A DNA stretch of 64,000 nt from Chryseobacterium sp. StRB126 (GCF_000829375.1 NZ_AP014624.1:3968001-4032000), one strand, 5' to 3'; shown: positions 34,827 through 45,104, counted from the first letter of the stretch. Notes: generated by a model from the sequence alone, not told the origin. Numbers and translations are program-made.

Positions 34827-35243
34827 ATGAATTACAAAGAAATTGCGAAAGAAACTATTGATCATCTGTATAAAGCACACACCAGCATCCGAAAATCCGG
34901 TATTGATGAAAAACTGATTGCATTGGCAGAATTACGGGTTTCTCAAATTAATGGCTGCGCTTACTGCTGCAGCTATCATGCTAAAGAACTTCTCAACTTT
35001 GGCTTTGAACAGGATGTCGTAAACAGACTTCCAGGCTGGAAACATACCAATGCCTTCAATGATCAACAAAAACTTGTTTTAGAATGGGCAGAAGCTGTCA
35101 CTTTCAACAATAATGAATGGCAGAGAATCAAAGGAAGATTATTGCAGTATTTTACAGAAAAAGAAATTGTAGAATTGACTTCAAGTATTACTTTGATGAG
35201 TACTTTGAATAAACTACGGATTACTTTAGCTGAACAGGATTAA
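34827..35243 (+). CDS. AhpD-like carboxymuconolactone decarboxylase family protein
   Basis: 138 residues. The core CMD motif reads ELRVSQINGCAYCCSYHAKELLN with C44-A-Y-C47 and H51, the redox pair of AhpD-type alkylhydroperoxidase adaptors. PGWKHTNAFNDQQKLVLEWAEAVTF follows as in other members. Small all-helical homooligomers reduce peroxides or serve as adaptors. Single gene. Confidence 0.88.
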   Translation: MNYKEIAKETIDHLYKAHTSIRKSGIDEKLIALAELRVSQINGCAYCCSYHAKELLNFGFEQDVVNRLPGWKHTNAFNDQQKLVLEWAEAVTFNNNEWQRIKGRLLQYFTEKEIVELTSSITLMSTLNKLRITLAEQD

Positions 35244-35249
35244 TAGTAA

Positions 35250-35274
35250 AAAGGTTGCCTTATGGGCAACCTTT
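35250..35274. terminator. Bidirectional terminator
   Basis: AAAGGTTGCC with GGCAACCTTT between convergent genes. Confidence 0.75.
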
Positions 35275-35289
35275 CATCATATATACCAT

Positions 35290-36141
35290 TTATTCCAGTT
35301 CTATTGGATTTAAATATTTTCTGACAAGATCCAATTCTTTCTGCCTTTGATTAATCTTTTCCTGACCTCCTAAGATAGTCGTTCCGGAGCTTGCCAGTAC
35401 GCCTGCTATATTTTCATAACTGGCTTTCAGTGCCTGTTGAAATTTGGGCTGGGTAGTTTCGATAGCTTCAGTATACCGGCTTTTCTTTATATTAATTGAT
35501 TTCCCTTCCAATTGTGAAGTAGAGACAGATTTTACCAGTTCAAAATCATACTCATTTTTTTCATCTGTAATTTTAATGATTAATCCTGGTAATCCACTGA
35601 ATTTATAAGGTCCATAAGGCAGTGGAATTTCTGATGAATACCAGGCTGTCCAGTTTCTTCCTTTATAGGTAACTGTTGCCTTTTTGCAGTTCATTGTATT
35701 GATTATTCTTGTTTCATCTGTAAGTTTCCAGCTCCCTATTATCGGTTCCTTATACGTAAGTACAGACATCCCAACCGGCTGAAAATATTGTATGTTTTCA
35801 TTAGATTGTAGAATGGTATATTGAAATTTTGTTTTAGGCAGTGATGTTCCATTTTTGAAACCCATAACTATACTTCCATCCGCATTCTTGGTGGATACAA
35901 TAGAGTTTGCCATCACCGTATCTTTTTTAAGAGATTGGGTACTCGCAAAAAAAGCACGATTTTCACCTATATGTAAAGAGAATAATTCTTCGTGTATGTA
36001 ATCAGGAGTCTGAGTATTTAGTTTAGCTTTCAGCAGATAGGTAAAATTCCCACGCAAAGCTTCTTTTTTATCTGATTGAGAATAGAATAAAATACTAAAA
36101 AATAAGAGTGATAACTGAAATAATTTTTTATTATAATTCAT
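35290..36141 (-). CDS. GLPGLI-family secreted protein
   Basis: 283 residues from the ATG at 36141 (a start 30 bases upstream is less likely because the signal peptide begins here). YGPYKFSGLPGLIIKITDEKNEYDFEL near 175-200 contains the GLPGLI signature of TIGR01200. These exported proteins are common in Bacteroidota, mostly of unknown role; some sit beside TonB-dependent receptors or metal genes. Here it is a single gene. Confidence 0.9.
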   Translation of the reverse strand: MNYNKKLFQLSLLFFSILFYSQSDKKEALRGNFTYLLKAKLNTQTPDYIHEELFSLHIGENRAFFASTQSLKKDTVMANSIVSTKNADGSIVMGFKNGTSLPKTKFQYTILQSNENIQYFQPVGMSVLTYKEPIIGSWKLTDETRIINTMNCKKATVTYKGRNWTAWYSSEIPLPYGPYKFSGLPGLIIKITDEKNEYDFELVKSVSTSQLEGKSINIKKSRYTEAIETTQPKFQQALKASYENIAGVLASSGTTILGGQEKINQRQKELDLVRKYLNPIELE

Positions 36142-36251
36142 GGAGGCTGTTTTCTCTATAAAAATGCACATATTTCTATAATTACAAAAGCAAAACAGAA
36201 AAATTACTCCTAAATAAACAGATTTTAACCGACATTTTGGATATTATGATT

Positions 36252-36283
36252 AAAAAACCGCTTTCATCATCTGAAAGCGGTTT
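36252..36283 (-). terminator. Terminator of the E1 dehydrogenase gene
   Basis: AAACCGCTTTCA pairs with TGAAAGCGGTTT and T6 follows on the minus strand. Confidence 0.8.
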
Positions 36284-36305
36284 AAAATGTATCTTTAATC
36301 CAATT

Positions 36306-38738
36306 TTAGAATATCGCAGGATATTTCTGAGGATTGGTTTCATTAAACATAGCGTAGATCTTTTCTACCATATCGTCTGCAGACGGCTTACTGAAATAGT
36401 CTCCATCACTTGCATACGCCGGTCTGTGATCGTTAGCAGAGATTGTCAATGGGTCTGAATCTAAATATCTGAATGCTTTTTGCTTTTCTAAAATCTGCTG
36501 CAAGATGAATCCTGTTGTTCCACCTTCCACATCTTCGTCGATTACTACCAATCTGTTTGTTTTCTTAACACTTTCAGCAATTTCGTGAGATAAATCGAAA
36601 GGAATTAATGACTGAATATCGATCACTTCTGCAGAAATCCCCAGTTTTTCCAACTCATTAGCTGCTTCTGTAACAATTCTCCATGTAGAACCGTAAGTTA
36701 CCAAAGTAACGTCTTTTCCTTCTTTTGTTACTTCAATTTTACCCACAGGAACAGTGAATTCACCTAAGTTATCAGGCTGTTTTTCTTTTAATCTGTATCC
36801 GTTCAGACATTCTACGATAATTGCCGGTTCATCAGCCTGAAGCATGGTGTTATAGAATCCAGCAGCTTTCGTTAGGTTTCTTGGTACCAATACTAAGATT
36901 CCTTTTGAAAGATTAAGAATACCTGCCATTGGAGAACCTGAATGCCAGATTCCTTCTAATCTGTGCCCTCTTGTTCTGATAATCAATGGAGCTTTCTGGC
37001 CTCCTTTGGTTCTGTAGTGTACAGTGGCCAAATCATCGCTCATTCCTTGTAAGCAATAAAGAACATAATCTAAATACTGAATTTCAGCAATAGGTTTCAA
37101 TCCTCTCATTGCCATACCAATTCCCTGCCCAAGAATCGTTGCTTCACGAATTCCTGTATCAGCAATACGCAATGCTCCGTATTTCTCCTGCATACCTTCC
37201 AGTCCTTGGTTTACGTCACCGATATTTCCGGTATCTTCTCCAAAGATTAATGTTTCAGGATATTTTTCAAAGATTTTATCAAAATTATTTCTGATCACTA
37301 CTCTTCCGTCTACATCTTCAGAGCTGTCTGAGTAAACAGGCTTGATTTCTTTAATGTTTTCAGCCTTCCATTCAGACTGAGAATATAAGTGAGATGAATA
37401 GTTTTCTTTCTCAATTTCAGACACTTCATTATACTTCTGCATCAATTGATTTCTTTCTGCAGAGTTAGTTCCTCTTGTAGCCAATAAAGCTTTTCTTGCT
37501 AAATGGAATACATCTTTCTTAGCTTTTGAAACTAATTTATTGAAATGAGTAAGCGCTGCTTCTACTTCAGCATTCTGACCTTTAAGGTTTTCTACTAAAG
37601 GAATGATAGACTGAACCAGTTCTTTAATAGCATTTTGATAGTTATCCCATGCTGCTTTTTGACCTGTTTTAGCTAATTTTTTAGCTTCTTCATCAATGGC
37701 ATCCAATTCTTCGGCAGTCGCAATGAGTTCTTCCTTTCCATCAATCTCGATAGAATAGTTGATAATCCATTCCTTGAACTTTAACAACCCATCAAATTCA
37801 GCTTCCCAAGCTAAACGGGCTTCATTTTTATATCTTTCATGAGATCCTGATGTAGAGTGTCCCTGAGGCTGTGTAACGTCTACTACATGAACTACTACAG
37901 GAACACTTTCTGTTCTTGCAAAATGTTCTGCTCTAGCATAAGCGTCCAATAGTGCCGGATAATCCCAAGCTCTTACCTGAATGATCTCACAACCTTGGTT
38001 CTCCCCTTCTTTTCTCTGGAAACCACTTAGCATTTCGCTGATGTCAGCCTTGGCTCTCTGGTTTTTAGTAGGAACAGAAATTCCGTATCCGTCATCCCAG
38101 ATTGAAACAATCATAGGAACCTGAAGTGCACATGCAGCGTTCAATGTTTCCCAGAAATGACCTTCTGCTGTAGAAGCATCTCCAATAGTTCCGAAAGCAA
38201 TCTCATTTCCTTCTCTTGAAAACTTTTCAGAACCTTCAAATTTTACATTTTTATATATTGTGGAAGCCTGAGCTAATCCTAATAATCTTGGCATTTGTCC
38301 TGCTGTAGGAGAAATATCGGAAGAAATATTTTTCTGTGCCGTTAAATCTTTCCAGCTTCCGTCTTCATTTAAACTTCTTGTTGCAAAGTGCCCGTTCATT
38401 TGTCTTCCTGCTGAAGCCGGTTCTCTTTCCACGCTTGTATCAGCATACATCTGAGCAAAGAAACTTTCAGTCGTTAAAGCATTAATGGCCAATGCAAAAG
38501 TCTGGTCTCTATAGTAGCCAGAACGGAAGTCTCCATTTCTGAAAACCTTCGCCATTGCAAGCTGAGGAAGTTCCTTACCATCCCCAAAAATTCCGAATTT
38601 AGCTTTTCCGGTAAGTACTTCTCTCCTTCCGAGATAAGACATTTCACGGGAGATCCTTCCTAACTTGTAGTCTTCAAGTATCTGATTTTTAAAATCTTGA
38701 AAGGATATTTGCTGTGTTTCAATATAAGTTGTCTGCAT
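36306..38738 (-). CDS. Fused alpha-beta E1 component of a branched-chain 2-oxoacid dehydrogenase
   Basis: 810 residues from the ATG at 38738. The N-terminal half is an E1 alpha domain with the thiamine diphosphate motif GDASTAEGHFWETLNAACAL and GSHERY loop; the C-terminal half (from about 440) is E1 beta with FGEDTGNIGDVNQGL and GSPMAG. Fused alpha-beta E1 proteins of this kind are usual in Flavobacteriia. They decarboxylate branched-chain 2-oxoacids, or pyruvate, and pass the acyl group to E2. The E3 partner may be lpdA at 20662-22050. Confidence 0.9.
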   Translation of the reverse strand: MQTTYIETQQISFQDFKNQILEDYKLGRISREMSYLGRREVLTGKAKFGIFGDGKELPQLAMAKVFRNGDFRSGYYRDQTFALAINALTTESFFAQMYADTSVEREPASAGRQMNGHFATRSLNEDGSWKDLTAQKNISSDISPTAGQMPRLLGLAQASTIYKNVKFEGSEKFSREGNEIAFGTIGDASTAEGHFWETLNAACALQVPMIVSIWDDGYGISVPTKNQRAKADISEMLSGFQRKEGENQGCEIIQVRAWDYPALLDAYARAEHFARTESVPVVVHVVDVTQPQGHSTSGSHERYKNEARLAWEAEFDGLLKFKEWIINYSIEIDGKEELIATAEELDAIDEEAKKLAKTGQKAAWDNYQNAIKELVQSIIPLVENLKGQNAEVEAALTHFNKLVSKAKKDVFHLARKALLATRGTNSAERNQLMQKYNEVSEIEKENYSSHLYSQSEWKAENIKEIKPVYSDSSEDVDGRVVIRNNFDKIFEKYPETLIFGEDTGNIGDVNQGLEGMQEKYGALRIADTGIREATILGQGIGMAMRGLKPIAEIQYLDYVLYCLQGMSDDLATVHYRTKGGQKAPLIIRTRGHRLEGIWHSGSPMAGILNLSKGILVLVPRNLTKAAGFYNTMLQADEPAIIVECLNGYRLKEKQPDNLGEFTVPVGKIEVTKEGKDVTLVTYGSTWRIVTEAANELEKLGISAEVIDIQSLIPFDLSHEIAESVKKTNRLVVIDEDVEGGTTGFILQQILEKQKAFRYLDSDPLTISANDHRPAYASDGDYFSKPSADDMVEKIYAMFNETNPQKYPAIF

Positions 38739-38874
38739 AGCTAAGTAAAAAAGTTTTTGTTCTTCAAGTATTTTGCTAATATACACTTTTTAAATTAATT
38801 TTAATTTTTAATAATCTTTTTTAAAAATTTGATAATAAAAAAAATTGTGCTTTATTTTGAAAAAAATTGTAAAG

Positions 38875-39168
38875 ATGGAAAAAAAATCACCTCATATCCT
38901 GAATGCATCCAGCAATCTTTTGGGGTTTTCATTGATTATTATTACCTCATTGAAAATCGCTAAAATAAGCCACAATACATATTTAGACGAATTTGCGGGG
39001 CTTGCCTGTATCCTTTTTGCATGCAGCTGCTTCTTTTCATTTCTGGCCATCAGAACCGGAAATAAAAAACGGGAATACACGTTTGAGAGTATTGCGGATT
39101 ATTTATTTTTAATCGCTTTATTTTGTATAGTTCTGGCCGTTATTATTTTAACTCTAAAAATAATTTAA
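38875..39168 (+). CDS. Small membrane protein
   Basis: 97 residues from ATG 38875, with three hydrophobic helices (about 14-30, 42-58 and 75-95). The N-terminus is MEKKSPHILN. No family recognised; possibly a pump or stress-associated subunit. Single gene. Confidence 0.65.
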   Translation: MEKKSPHILNASSNLLGFSLIIITSLKIAKISHNTYLDEFAGLACILFACSCFFSFLAIRTGNKKREYTFESIADYLFLIALFCIVLAVIILTLKII

Positions 39169-39300
39169 TTCCAAAGCATACGCTCAATTATCATTATCTA
39201 AACAAAAACCATAGATATTTATCTAAAAACATCTATTTTAATTATTCTGGTATATTATTTGAAATTAATTTTAAATAATTAATAAAAAAAACACTATAAA

Positions 39301-40110
39301 ATGACAAAAAAATTACTGATCGTAGTTAAGGTCTTCGCCTTTTCTACTCTTCACTTCGCACAGGTAGGAATAAACACCTCAAATCCTCAGACAGCCTTTC
39401 ATATTGATGGAGCCAAAGACAACCCAACATCAGGTTCTCCCTCAGTAGTACAACAAGCTAATGATTTCGCAGTCACTAACACAGCTCAAGTGGGGATAGG
39501 GACCACAACGCCAACAGAAAAGCTGGATGTAAGTTCTGGAAATGTACGTGTCCGAAATATTAATTCCAATATTGGAATTGGAGGAACAGACAGAGTTGTA
39601 GTTGCAGACGCCAATGGTGTTCTGAAAACTATAGATTTTACAGCCTATTCATTATTTCATGCCCGTTTGGCTGCCGATCAGAACACAAGCGCCTCAGCTT
39701 CTATTGTTACCCTAATGTTTGCCACTCCAGTTGCCACTTCCCCATTTTATTCTTACAACACTTCTTCAGGGGTTCTGACATTTAATCAGGCGGGTAATTA
39801 TCTGGTCACGCTACAGGCAAGTTTTTCAAATATTTCTGCAGGAGCGCAATTACTTTTAGGAATTAGACCTGTTCCAGACAGTAACTATCTGGGAAGGGGA
39901 AGCCACTATGCAGGAGCAACAACTCCTACTCTAACTGCTTCAACAAGAATTGGTGAACTAATGAATTATACAACAGTAATTGTAGTCCCTACAGCAGGTT
40001 ATCAGATTCGTTTTACCGCAGCTCCCAATCAGTCATGTACTATCTTATCAACAGAGATCGGACCTACAGGAAATGGAAATGTGACCAATGTAACGGTACA
40101 GAAAATATAA
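39301..40110 (+). CDS. Secreted QVGINT-type protein, C1q-like fold
   Basis: 269 residues. Signal peptide ends near HFAQ (21), followed by [20 protein letters not shown]; a second copy of the motif ([19 protein letters not shown]) occurs near 62-80. The C-terminal half ([24 protein letters not shown]) resembles a C1q/TNF-like jelly-roll. It is probably exported to the cell surface. It ends before a very stable terminator shared with the convergent gene. Confidence 0.75.
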   Translation: MTKKLLIVVKVFAFSTLHFAQVGINTSNPQTAFHIDGAKDNPTSGSPSVVQQANDFAVTNTAQVGIGTTTPTEKLDVSSGNVRVRNINSNIGIGGTDRVVVADANGVLKTIDFTAYSLFHARLAADQNTSASASIVTLMFATPVATSPFYSYNTSSGVLTFNQAGNYLVTLQASFSNISAGAQLLLGIRPVPDSNYLGRGSHYAGATTPTLTASTRIGELMNYTTVIVVPTAGYQIRFTAAPNQSCTILSTEIGPTGNGNVTNVTVQKI

Positions 40111-40122
40111 ATAGGAAAACAT

Positions 40123-40169
40123 AAATACAAAGCTTCGGCGCACCTTTGGTGCGCCGAAGCTTTGTATTT
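40123..40169. terminator. Bidirectional terminator with a 22-bp stem
   Basis: AAATACAAAGCTTCGGCGCACC (40123-40144; 22 bp) pairs perfectly with the inverted copy 40148-40169 around TTT. T-runs follow on both strands. Confidence 0.85.
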
Positions 40170-40180
40170 TATACTATTTT

Positions 40181-41158
40181 TTAAAACTTTCTTTCAATTA
40201 CATACTCCAACATACTATGTAAGGATTTTCTTGCTTCAGACTCCGGAAATTCATTAAGAATATCCTTCGCTTTCTGCTGAAAATCTTTCATTACTGTGAT
40301 AGAGTACTCTAGCCCTCCGGAACTCTTAACGAACTCTATCAGTTCTTTTACACGTTTTGGATTGTTATTATAACGCTTGATGGTATCGAAATAATATTTT
40401 CTGTCCTTTTCACCGGCTATTTTCAGGGTATGAATTAAAGGCAGTGTCATTTTCTGTTCTTTAATATCAATTCCTACCGGTTTACCAATCACATTGGAGC
40501 TTAAAAAATCAAAAAGATCATCCTTGATCTGGAAAGCCATTCCAGTGAAGGTGCCAAAGTCCTGCATTTTTTTAGCAAGAACTTTGTCTGCATTGTTAGA
40601 AAGAATTCCTATTTCGCAGCAGGCAGCAATTAAAGTTGCCGTTTTCTGACGAATAATTTCATAATAAACGTCTTCCGTAATATCCAGTTTTCTGGCTTTC
40701 TCCAATTGAAGAAGCTCACCTTCAGACATTTCACGGATGGTTCTTGAAATTACACCCAATAAATCGTAATCTTTATGATCTGTAGATAACAATACTGATT
40801 TTGATAACAGGTAGTCTCCTACCAAAACAGCAATTTTATTCTTCCACAAGGCATTAATGGAGAAAAAGTTACGGCGTTTAAAGCTTTCATCCACCACATC
40901 ATCATGTACCAAAGTGGCTGTATGAATCAGCTCAATCATGGAGGCTCCACGATACGTTTTTTCGGTCACATTTCCTACCAGTTTGGCACAAAGAAATACA
41001 AACATAGGACGCATCTGTTTCCCTTTGGTGGTAACAATAAAACGAGTTACTTTATCTAATAAAGGGACTTTACTCTGCATTGATTCATAAAACTTCTGTT
41101 CAAAAAGTTTCATTTCATCATTGATCGGTTGCTTGATTTCTTCTACGATGTTTGCCAC
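40181..41158 (-). CDS. Polyprenyl (octaprenyl-type) diphosphate synthase
   Basis: 325 residues. First Asp-rich motif in TLVHDDVVDESF and second in QIKDDLFDFL; QKTATLIAACCEIG lies between. Enzymes of the family elongate isoprenoid chains for quinones or wall lipids. A TATCTTTG box lies at 41205-41198 on the same strand. Single gene; housekeeping. Confidence 0.92.
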   Translation of the reverse strand: MANIVEEIKQPINDEMKLFEQKFYESMQSKVPLLDKVTRFIVTTKGKQMRPMFVFLCAKLVGNVTEKTYRGASMIELIHTATLVHDDVVDESFKRRNFFSINALWKNKIAVLVGDYLLSKSVLLSTDHKDYDLLGVISRTIREMSEGELLQLEKARKLDITEDVYYEIIRQKTATLIAACCEIGILSNNADKVLAKKMQDFGTFTGMAFQIKDDLFDFLSSNVIGKPVGIDIKEQKMTLPLIHTLKIAGEKDRKYYFDTIKRYNNNPKRVKELIEFVKSSGGLEYSITVMKDFQQKAKDILNEFPESEARKSLHSMLEYVIERKF

Positions 41159-41197
41159 AATCTGCTAATGCTGGGTGAATAAAATTATTAATTCTCA

Positions 41198-41205
41198 CAA
41201 AGATA
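41198..41205 (-). promoter_or_regulatory. Promoter -7 box of the polyprenyl synthase gene
   Basis: TATCTTTG on the minus strand, about 40 bases before the start codon. Confidence 0.5.
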
Positions 41206-41233
41206 ATTTTTTTCGCTCAATTTTAAACGAAAA

Positions 41234-42112
41234 TTAATCTTTGAATTGTTCTTTGGGGATAAAATAAAGGGCTGGCTTGGTACTTCCTAACGGAGATTTA
41301 AACTTTTCTCCTGAAATAAATATCCCTGTTTCATCTACAGCAATACCTTCAATCTGTCCAATTGATAAAGCACTTCCCAGATAATAATGTTTTGATCTCT
41401 CTTTGAAAAACATTCCGGCTTCTGTTTCTGTAAAAACATCCATAAACACTTCTGTTTTCTTACTATACCCAACCAGATAAAGCTTCTTATCAAAATAGGC
41501 TGCATCTGTCACCATGAAGTTTGTTGTATAGGTTTCTGTCTTCACAGCATCCTGTTTTTCATTCTTTTCAGGATCAATTACATAATGTTTGGTTGATTTA
41601 GACACCCATTCTTTGGTAAACAGATGAAGCTTTCCGTGAGCATATACCATAGCTTCAGCATCATAATCGGTATTAAAATAGCTGGATCTGTAATCAGTCT
41701 GCTCCGGATAGTGGAATTTAATCTCCCTTACCTGGCTATTTTGCAGACTATCGCCCTGAAAAGGGACTCTATAAATGGTAAGATGCCTTCGGCTTCCGTC
41801 ATTATTTCCGAAATCACCGATATAAAAGTTACTTCCGTCATTAGTCAATGCTTCCCAATCGGTATTTCTGGCATTTACTTTTAAGGCTTTCACCACCTCT
41901 CCTGAAGTTTTATTGATTTCGAATAATTCAGGAGTATTTCCGCTATCATTGAAAGTATATAGCTTTCCGTTAAAAATATTCAGTCCGGAAGTTTCCTGGA
42001 TTTTATCATCCAAGCGGCTTACTCTGTATTTTTTTATTTTCAGGAAATCTGTCTGTTGAGAAAATGTAGCTTGAAAGGCAAGAAAAGCCAATAACAGAAA
42101 TATTCTTTTCAT
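41234..42112 (-). CDS. Secreted beta-propeller-like protein of unknown function
   Basis: 292 residues, signal peptide ending near FSQ (19). The sequence has repeated strand patterns (GKLYTFNDSGNTPELFEINKTSGEVVKAL, SNFYIGDFGNNDGSRRHLTIYRVPF, GIFISGEKFKSP) that suggest a six-bladed propeller similar to SMP-30 or phytase-like proteins. No catalytic residues can be pointed to. It lies upstream of the polyprenyl synthase gene but with its own spacing of 75 bases. Confidence 0.7.
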   Translation of the reverse strand: MKRIFLLLAFLAFQATFSQQTDFLKIKKYRVSRLDDKIQETSGLNIFNGKLYTFNDSGNTPELFEINKTSGEVVKALKVNARNTDWEALTNDGSNFYIGDFGNNDGSRRHLTIYRVPFQGDSLQNSQVREIKFHYPEQTDYRSSYFNTDYDAEAMVYAHGKLHLFTKEWVSKSTKHYVIDPEKNEKQDAVKTETYTTNFMVTDAAYFDKKLYLVGYSKKTEVFMDVFTETEAGMFFKERSKHYYLGSALSIGQIEGIAVDETGIFISGEKFKSPLGSTKPALYFIPKEQFKD

Positions 42113-42271
42113 AGTGCAAAAATAGGACTTTCTATCAAAACAGTAATATTTAGAATAATTCTTTTCTAACAGGCTATCTATTTAAACCTTATATAAAAAT
42201 TATTGAACATATTTTCTACTAAGAGGTAATTCTAATAAACCTTCAACTTCATATTTAGATAAAATAAGAGT

Positions 42272-42970
42272 TTATAATGTGGTTTTTGTAAACACCTGTA
42301 CAGACATGTAACCTTTTCCCCAGTTGAAATTAGGATCAGTAGTAGACCACATATTAAATCGAATGGTGTCGGATCCAACTGTAGGCTCAACATATCCATT
42401 TAAAGCGTAGGTAACACTAACAGGGGTAGAAGTATTATTAATAATAGTATCCCCTACAGTTGCACTTATAGAAAACATTCTGGAACTAGGGCTAGTTGCA
42501 GAAGAGCTAGCAAATAAAGTAGACTTTCTTGATCCTATTGGAAGTTCAGTACCATTTTTTAGAAATCGGATTCCATAATAGCCACTAAGATTATTGTTTG
42601 AAGAAGTTGTTCCCATTGGAACGCTATAAGTAGTTACTAGTTTTGCTTGAGTAAAAGCTGGTACTGTTACAGTGATGCTTAATCCTAAGTTAATATTATT
42701 AATTGTTGTTCCTGAGGTTACTGCCTGATCTACAGGGGCAGAAGCAACACTATCGTAAAAATTTTCAAATTTCCATATTGTTTTATCATATTGCTGATAA
42801 GTAACCCATAAAGGGGCTGTCGGAGTACCTATATTCGTGTAAAAACCTTCTACCATACTTGTTGTAGCATTCATATTGTAGACAATAAGTCCTTTTGCAG
42901 GGGAAGGAATTGTAGTTCCATCATTAGGAGAGGTAATCATTACCCTGGGAATAAGAAAAGTTTTATAAGA
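42272..42970 (-). pseudogene. 5'-truncated QVGINT-family surface protein
   Basis: An ORF begins only at 42940 and lacks a signal peptide. The same frame is open upstream and reads SYKTFLIPRVM-ITSPNDG, then PAKGLIVYN, which is the middle of proteins that normally begin with a QVGINT leader and carry LIPRV...PATGLxVY. The leader is missing because this frame runs straight into the terminator of the sterol desaturase-type gene. The C-terminal beta domain is intact. It is a remnant unless a distant start is used. Confidence 0.6.
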
Positions 42971-42982
42971 TTCATATAATAG

Positions 42983-43008
42983 AAAAAACGGATTAAAAAA
43001 CCCGTTTT
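42983..43008 (-). terminator. Terminator of the fatty acid hydroxylase-type gene
   Basis: AAAACGG pairs with CCGTTTT; T6 follows on the minus strand. Confidence 0.55.
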
Positions 43009-43038
43009 CTCTTTCAATTTCTATCGATTTATAAGATA

Positions 43039-43992
43039 TTAAGCTGTTTTTTGCTCTGCCTTATTTTGTTGTTGCTCTTTCTTTTTAGCCTGTTTTGCAA
43101 AATATTCTTTTTGATATTGCCTTACTGTTTTTCCGGTTCCGTCATGTCTCCATCCTGGAGAGTTGAAAATATAATTGACTCTATCAGTAAATTTTAATCC
43201 CGGTTGTTTTAAATCTTTCCAGATTTTTCTCCATTCATAAAAGAGGACTGTATCAGGTCTGTTGTCCGGCATTTTAGGATAGATTCCATATTTTACCGGA
43301 ATATTCGGGTCTTCCTTCTGGAAGGTGCCAAATATTTTATCCCAGATAATAAGACACATTCCCATGTTTTTATCCAGATATTTAATGTTACAAGCATGAT
43401 GTACACGATGGTGGGAAGGGGTTACAAGAATATGTTCTAAAACGCCCATGCTCTTTACGGTCTGTGTATGTACCCATGTTCCATATACCTGTCCAACAGC
43501 GTAGGCTACCATGATATGCCAAGGATTAAATCCTAAGAATGCTAATGGCGAAAAGTATAAATATCTGTAAAGTGGTTGTAAAACAGGACTTCTGAATCCT
43601 GTGGTAAGGTTGAAGAATTCTGAACTATGGTGGGTTATATGAACAGCCCAGAATGCTCTGGAACGGTGATCCACATAATGCAATACATAGTAGGCAAAAT
43701 CTGTTATTATAAAACAAGCTAATAAATACCAGATGCTAAGATCCCATGAAAAAAGTCTGTGGTTGTAGAAGAAAAACATTACCCCCATTGCAAATGCCTT
43801 CATGATCAGGTCAAGACCAAAGTTCATCAAAGCAAGATAAACATTTGTAGCAAGGTCTTTTCCACTGTATAACTTGGCCTCAGAAACGTGGCTGTAAATC
43901 ATTTCAGCTAAAATAACTGTAGCATGCAACGGAATTGACCATGCATATACATTTTCTAATCCGTTCTCGCTCATAAAGTACTCCATCATCAC
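43039..43992 (-). CDS. Sterol desaturase/fatty acid hydroxylase family protein
   Basis: 317 residues with several membrane helices. Three His clusters of the family are present: HYVDHRSR, HITHHSSE and HHRVHHA, which bind the di-iron centre. Family members hydroxylate or desaturate lipids in the membrane. The start may be the first of three Met or MSENG. A TACCTTTG promoter box is at 44013-44006. The C-terminal tail is Lys/Gln-rich. Confidence 0.9.
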   Translation of the reverse strand: MMMEYFMSENGLENVYAWSIPLHATVILAEMIYSHVSEAKLYSGKDLATNVYLALMNFGLDLIMKAFAMGVMFFFYNHRLFSWDLSIWYLLACFIITDFAYYVLHYVDHRSRAFWAVHITHHSSEFFNLTTGFRSPVLQPLYRYLYFSPLAFLGFNPWHIMVAYAVGQVYGTWVHTQTVKSMGVLEHILVTPSHHRVHHACNIKYLDKNMGMCLIIWDKIFGTFQKEDPNIPVKYGIYPKMPDNRPDTVLFYEWRKIWKDLKQPGLKFTDRVNYIFNSPGWRHDGTGKTVRQYQKEYFAKQAKKKEQQQNKAEQKTA

Positions 43993-44063
43993 AAAATAAT
44001 TTGTGCAAAGGTAGGGTTTTAGGCGATTCTTTAAGGGGAATTTAAGATTTTTTTAAGGAAATT

Positions 44064-45098
44064 TTAATCCGCATTTTTGTTGGCTAGCTGTCCACAAGCA
44101 GCATCAATATCACCTCCACGGCTTCTTCTCACCATCACCGTAATACCTGCATTTTCGAGCTGACGGATATAGTTTTCTTCAGCCTGTTTGTTGCATTGGT
44201 CATACTTTCCGTCTCCAATTGGGTTGTACTGAATAAGGTTCACTTTTGAAGGAACCTGCTTACAGTATTTAATTAAAGCTTTGATATCTTCATCACCATC
44301 ATTAATTCCTTTCCAAACACAGTATTCAAAAGTAATTACTGAACCTGTTTTCTGATACCAATACTGAAGTGCCTCCATAATATCCGTTAATGGGAATTTA
44401 TCTGAAAAAGGCATAATTTCATTACGTTTTGCTTCAATGGCCGAGTGAAGAGACAATGCCAATTTCACACGCAATTCATCATCAGCAAGCATTTTAATCA
44501 TCTTTGGAATTCCTGATGTAGAAACCGTAATTCTTCTTGGAGACATTCCCAATCCTTCCGGCTGAGTAATCTTTCTGATGGCTTCCACTACATTTTTGTA
44601 GTTCATCATAGGTTCACCCATTCCCATGAATACGATATTGGAAAGCGGTCTGTCAAAATACATTCTGCTTTGGCTGTCAATTAAAGCAACCTGGTCTACA
44701 ATTTCTGCCACTTCAAGGTTTCTCATCCTTTTCAGTTTGGCAGTAGCGCAGAATTCACAGTTCAATGAGCAGCCTACCTGTGAAGATACACAAGCTGTTG
44801 TTCTTGTTTCTGTTGGAATAAGAACAGATTCTACCAATAATCCATCGTGAAGTTTCACTCCGTTTTTGATGGTTCCGTCTGTACTTTTTTGAAGAAGATC
44901 TACGGAAACAGGATTAATGGTATATTCTTCGGAAATTTTTTCGCGAAGAGATTTCGAAAGATTCGTCATTTCATCAATCGAATGGAGGTTTTTACTCCAT
45001 AGCCAATCATAGACCTGTTTCGCACGAAACGGCTTTTCCCCTAAAGTTACAAAGTATTCTTTAAGCTGATCTAGTGATAATGTACGGATATCTTTCAT
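44064..45098 (-). CDS. rlmN: 23S rRNA (adenine(2503)-C(2))-methyltransferase / tRNA A37
   Basis: 344 residues. The radical SAM motif C110-SLN-C114-EF-C117 is intact and the C-terminal methyl-carrying Cys is in AACGQLA (about 335). The N-terminal HhH-like domain (QLKEYFVTLGEKPFRAKQVYDWLWSK) is as in RlmN. The enzyme methylates C2 of A2503 in 23S rRNA and A37 in some tRNAs. Next to queA and separated from it by the four-helix-bundle insertion. Confidence 0.95.
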   Translation of the reverse strand: MKDIRTLSLDQLKEYFVTLGEKPFRAKQVYDWLWSKNLHSIDEMTNLSKSLREKISEEYTINPVSVDLLQKSTDGTIKNGVKLHDGLLVESVLIPTETRTTACVSSQVGCSLNCEFCATAKLKRMRNLEVAEIVDQVALIDSQSRMYFDRPLSNIVFMGMGEPMMNYKNVVEAIRKITQPEGLGMSPRRITVSTSGIPKMIKMLADDELRVKLALSLHSAIEAKRNEIMPFSDKFPLTDIMEALQYWYQKTGSVITFEYCVWKGINDGDEDIKALIKYCKQVPSKVNLIQYNPIGDGKYDQCNKQAEENYIRQLENAGITVMVRRSRGGDIDAACGQLANKNAD

Positions 45099-45104
45099 AA
45101 TATT

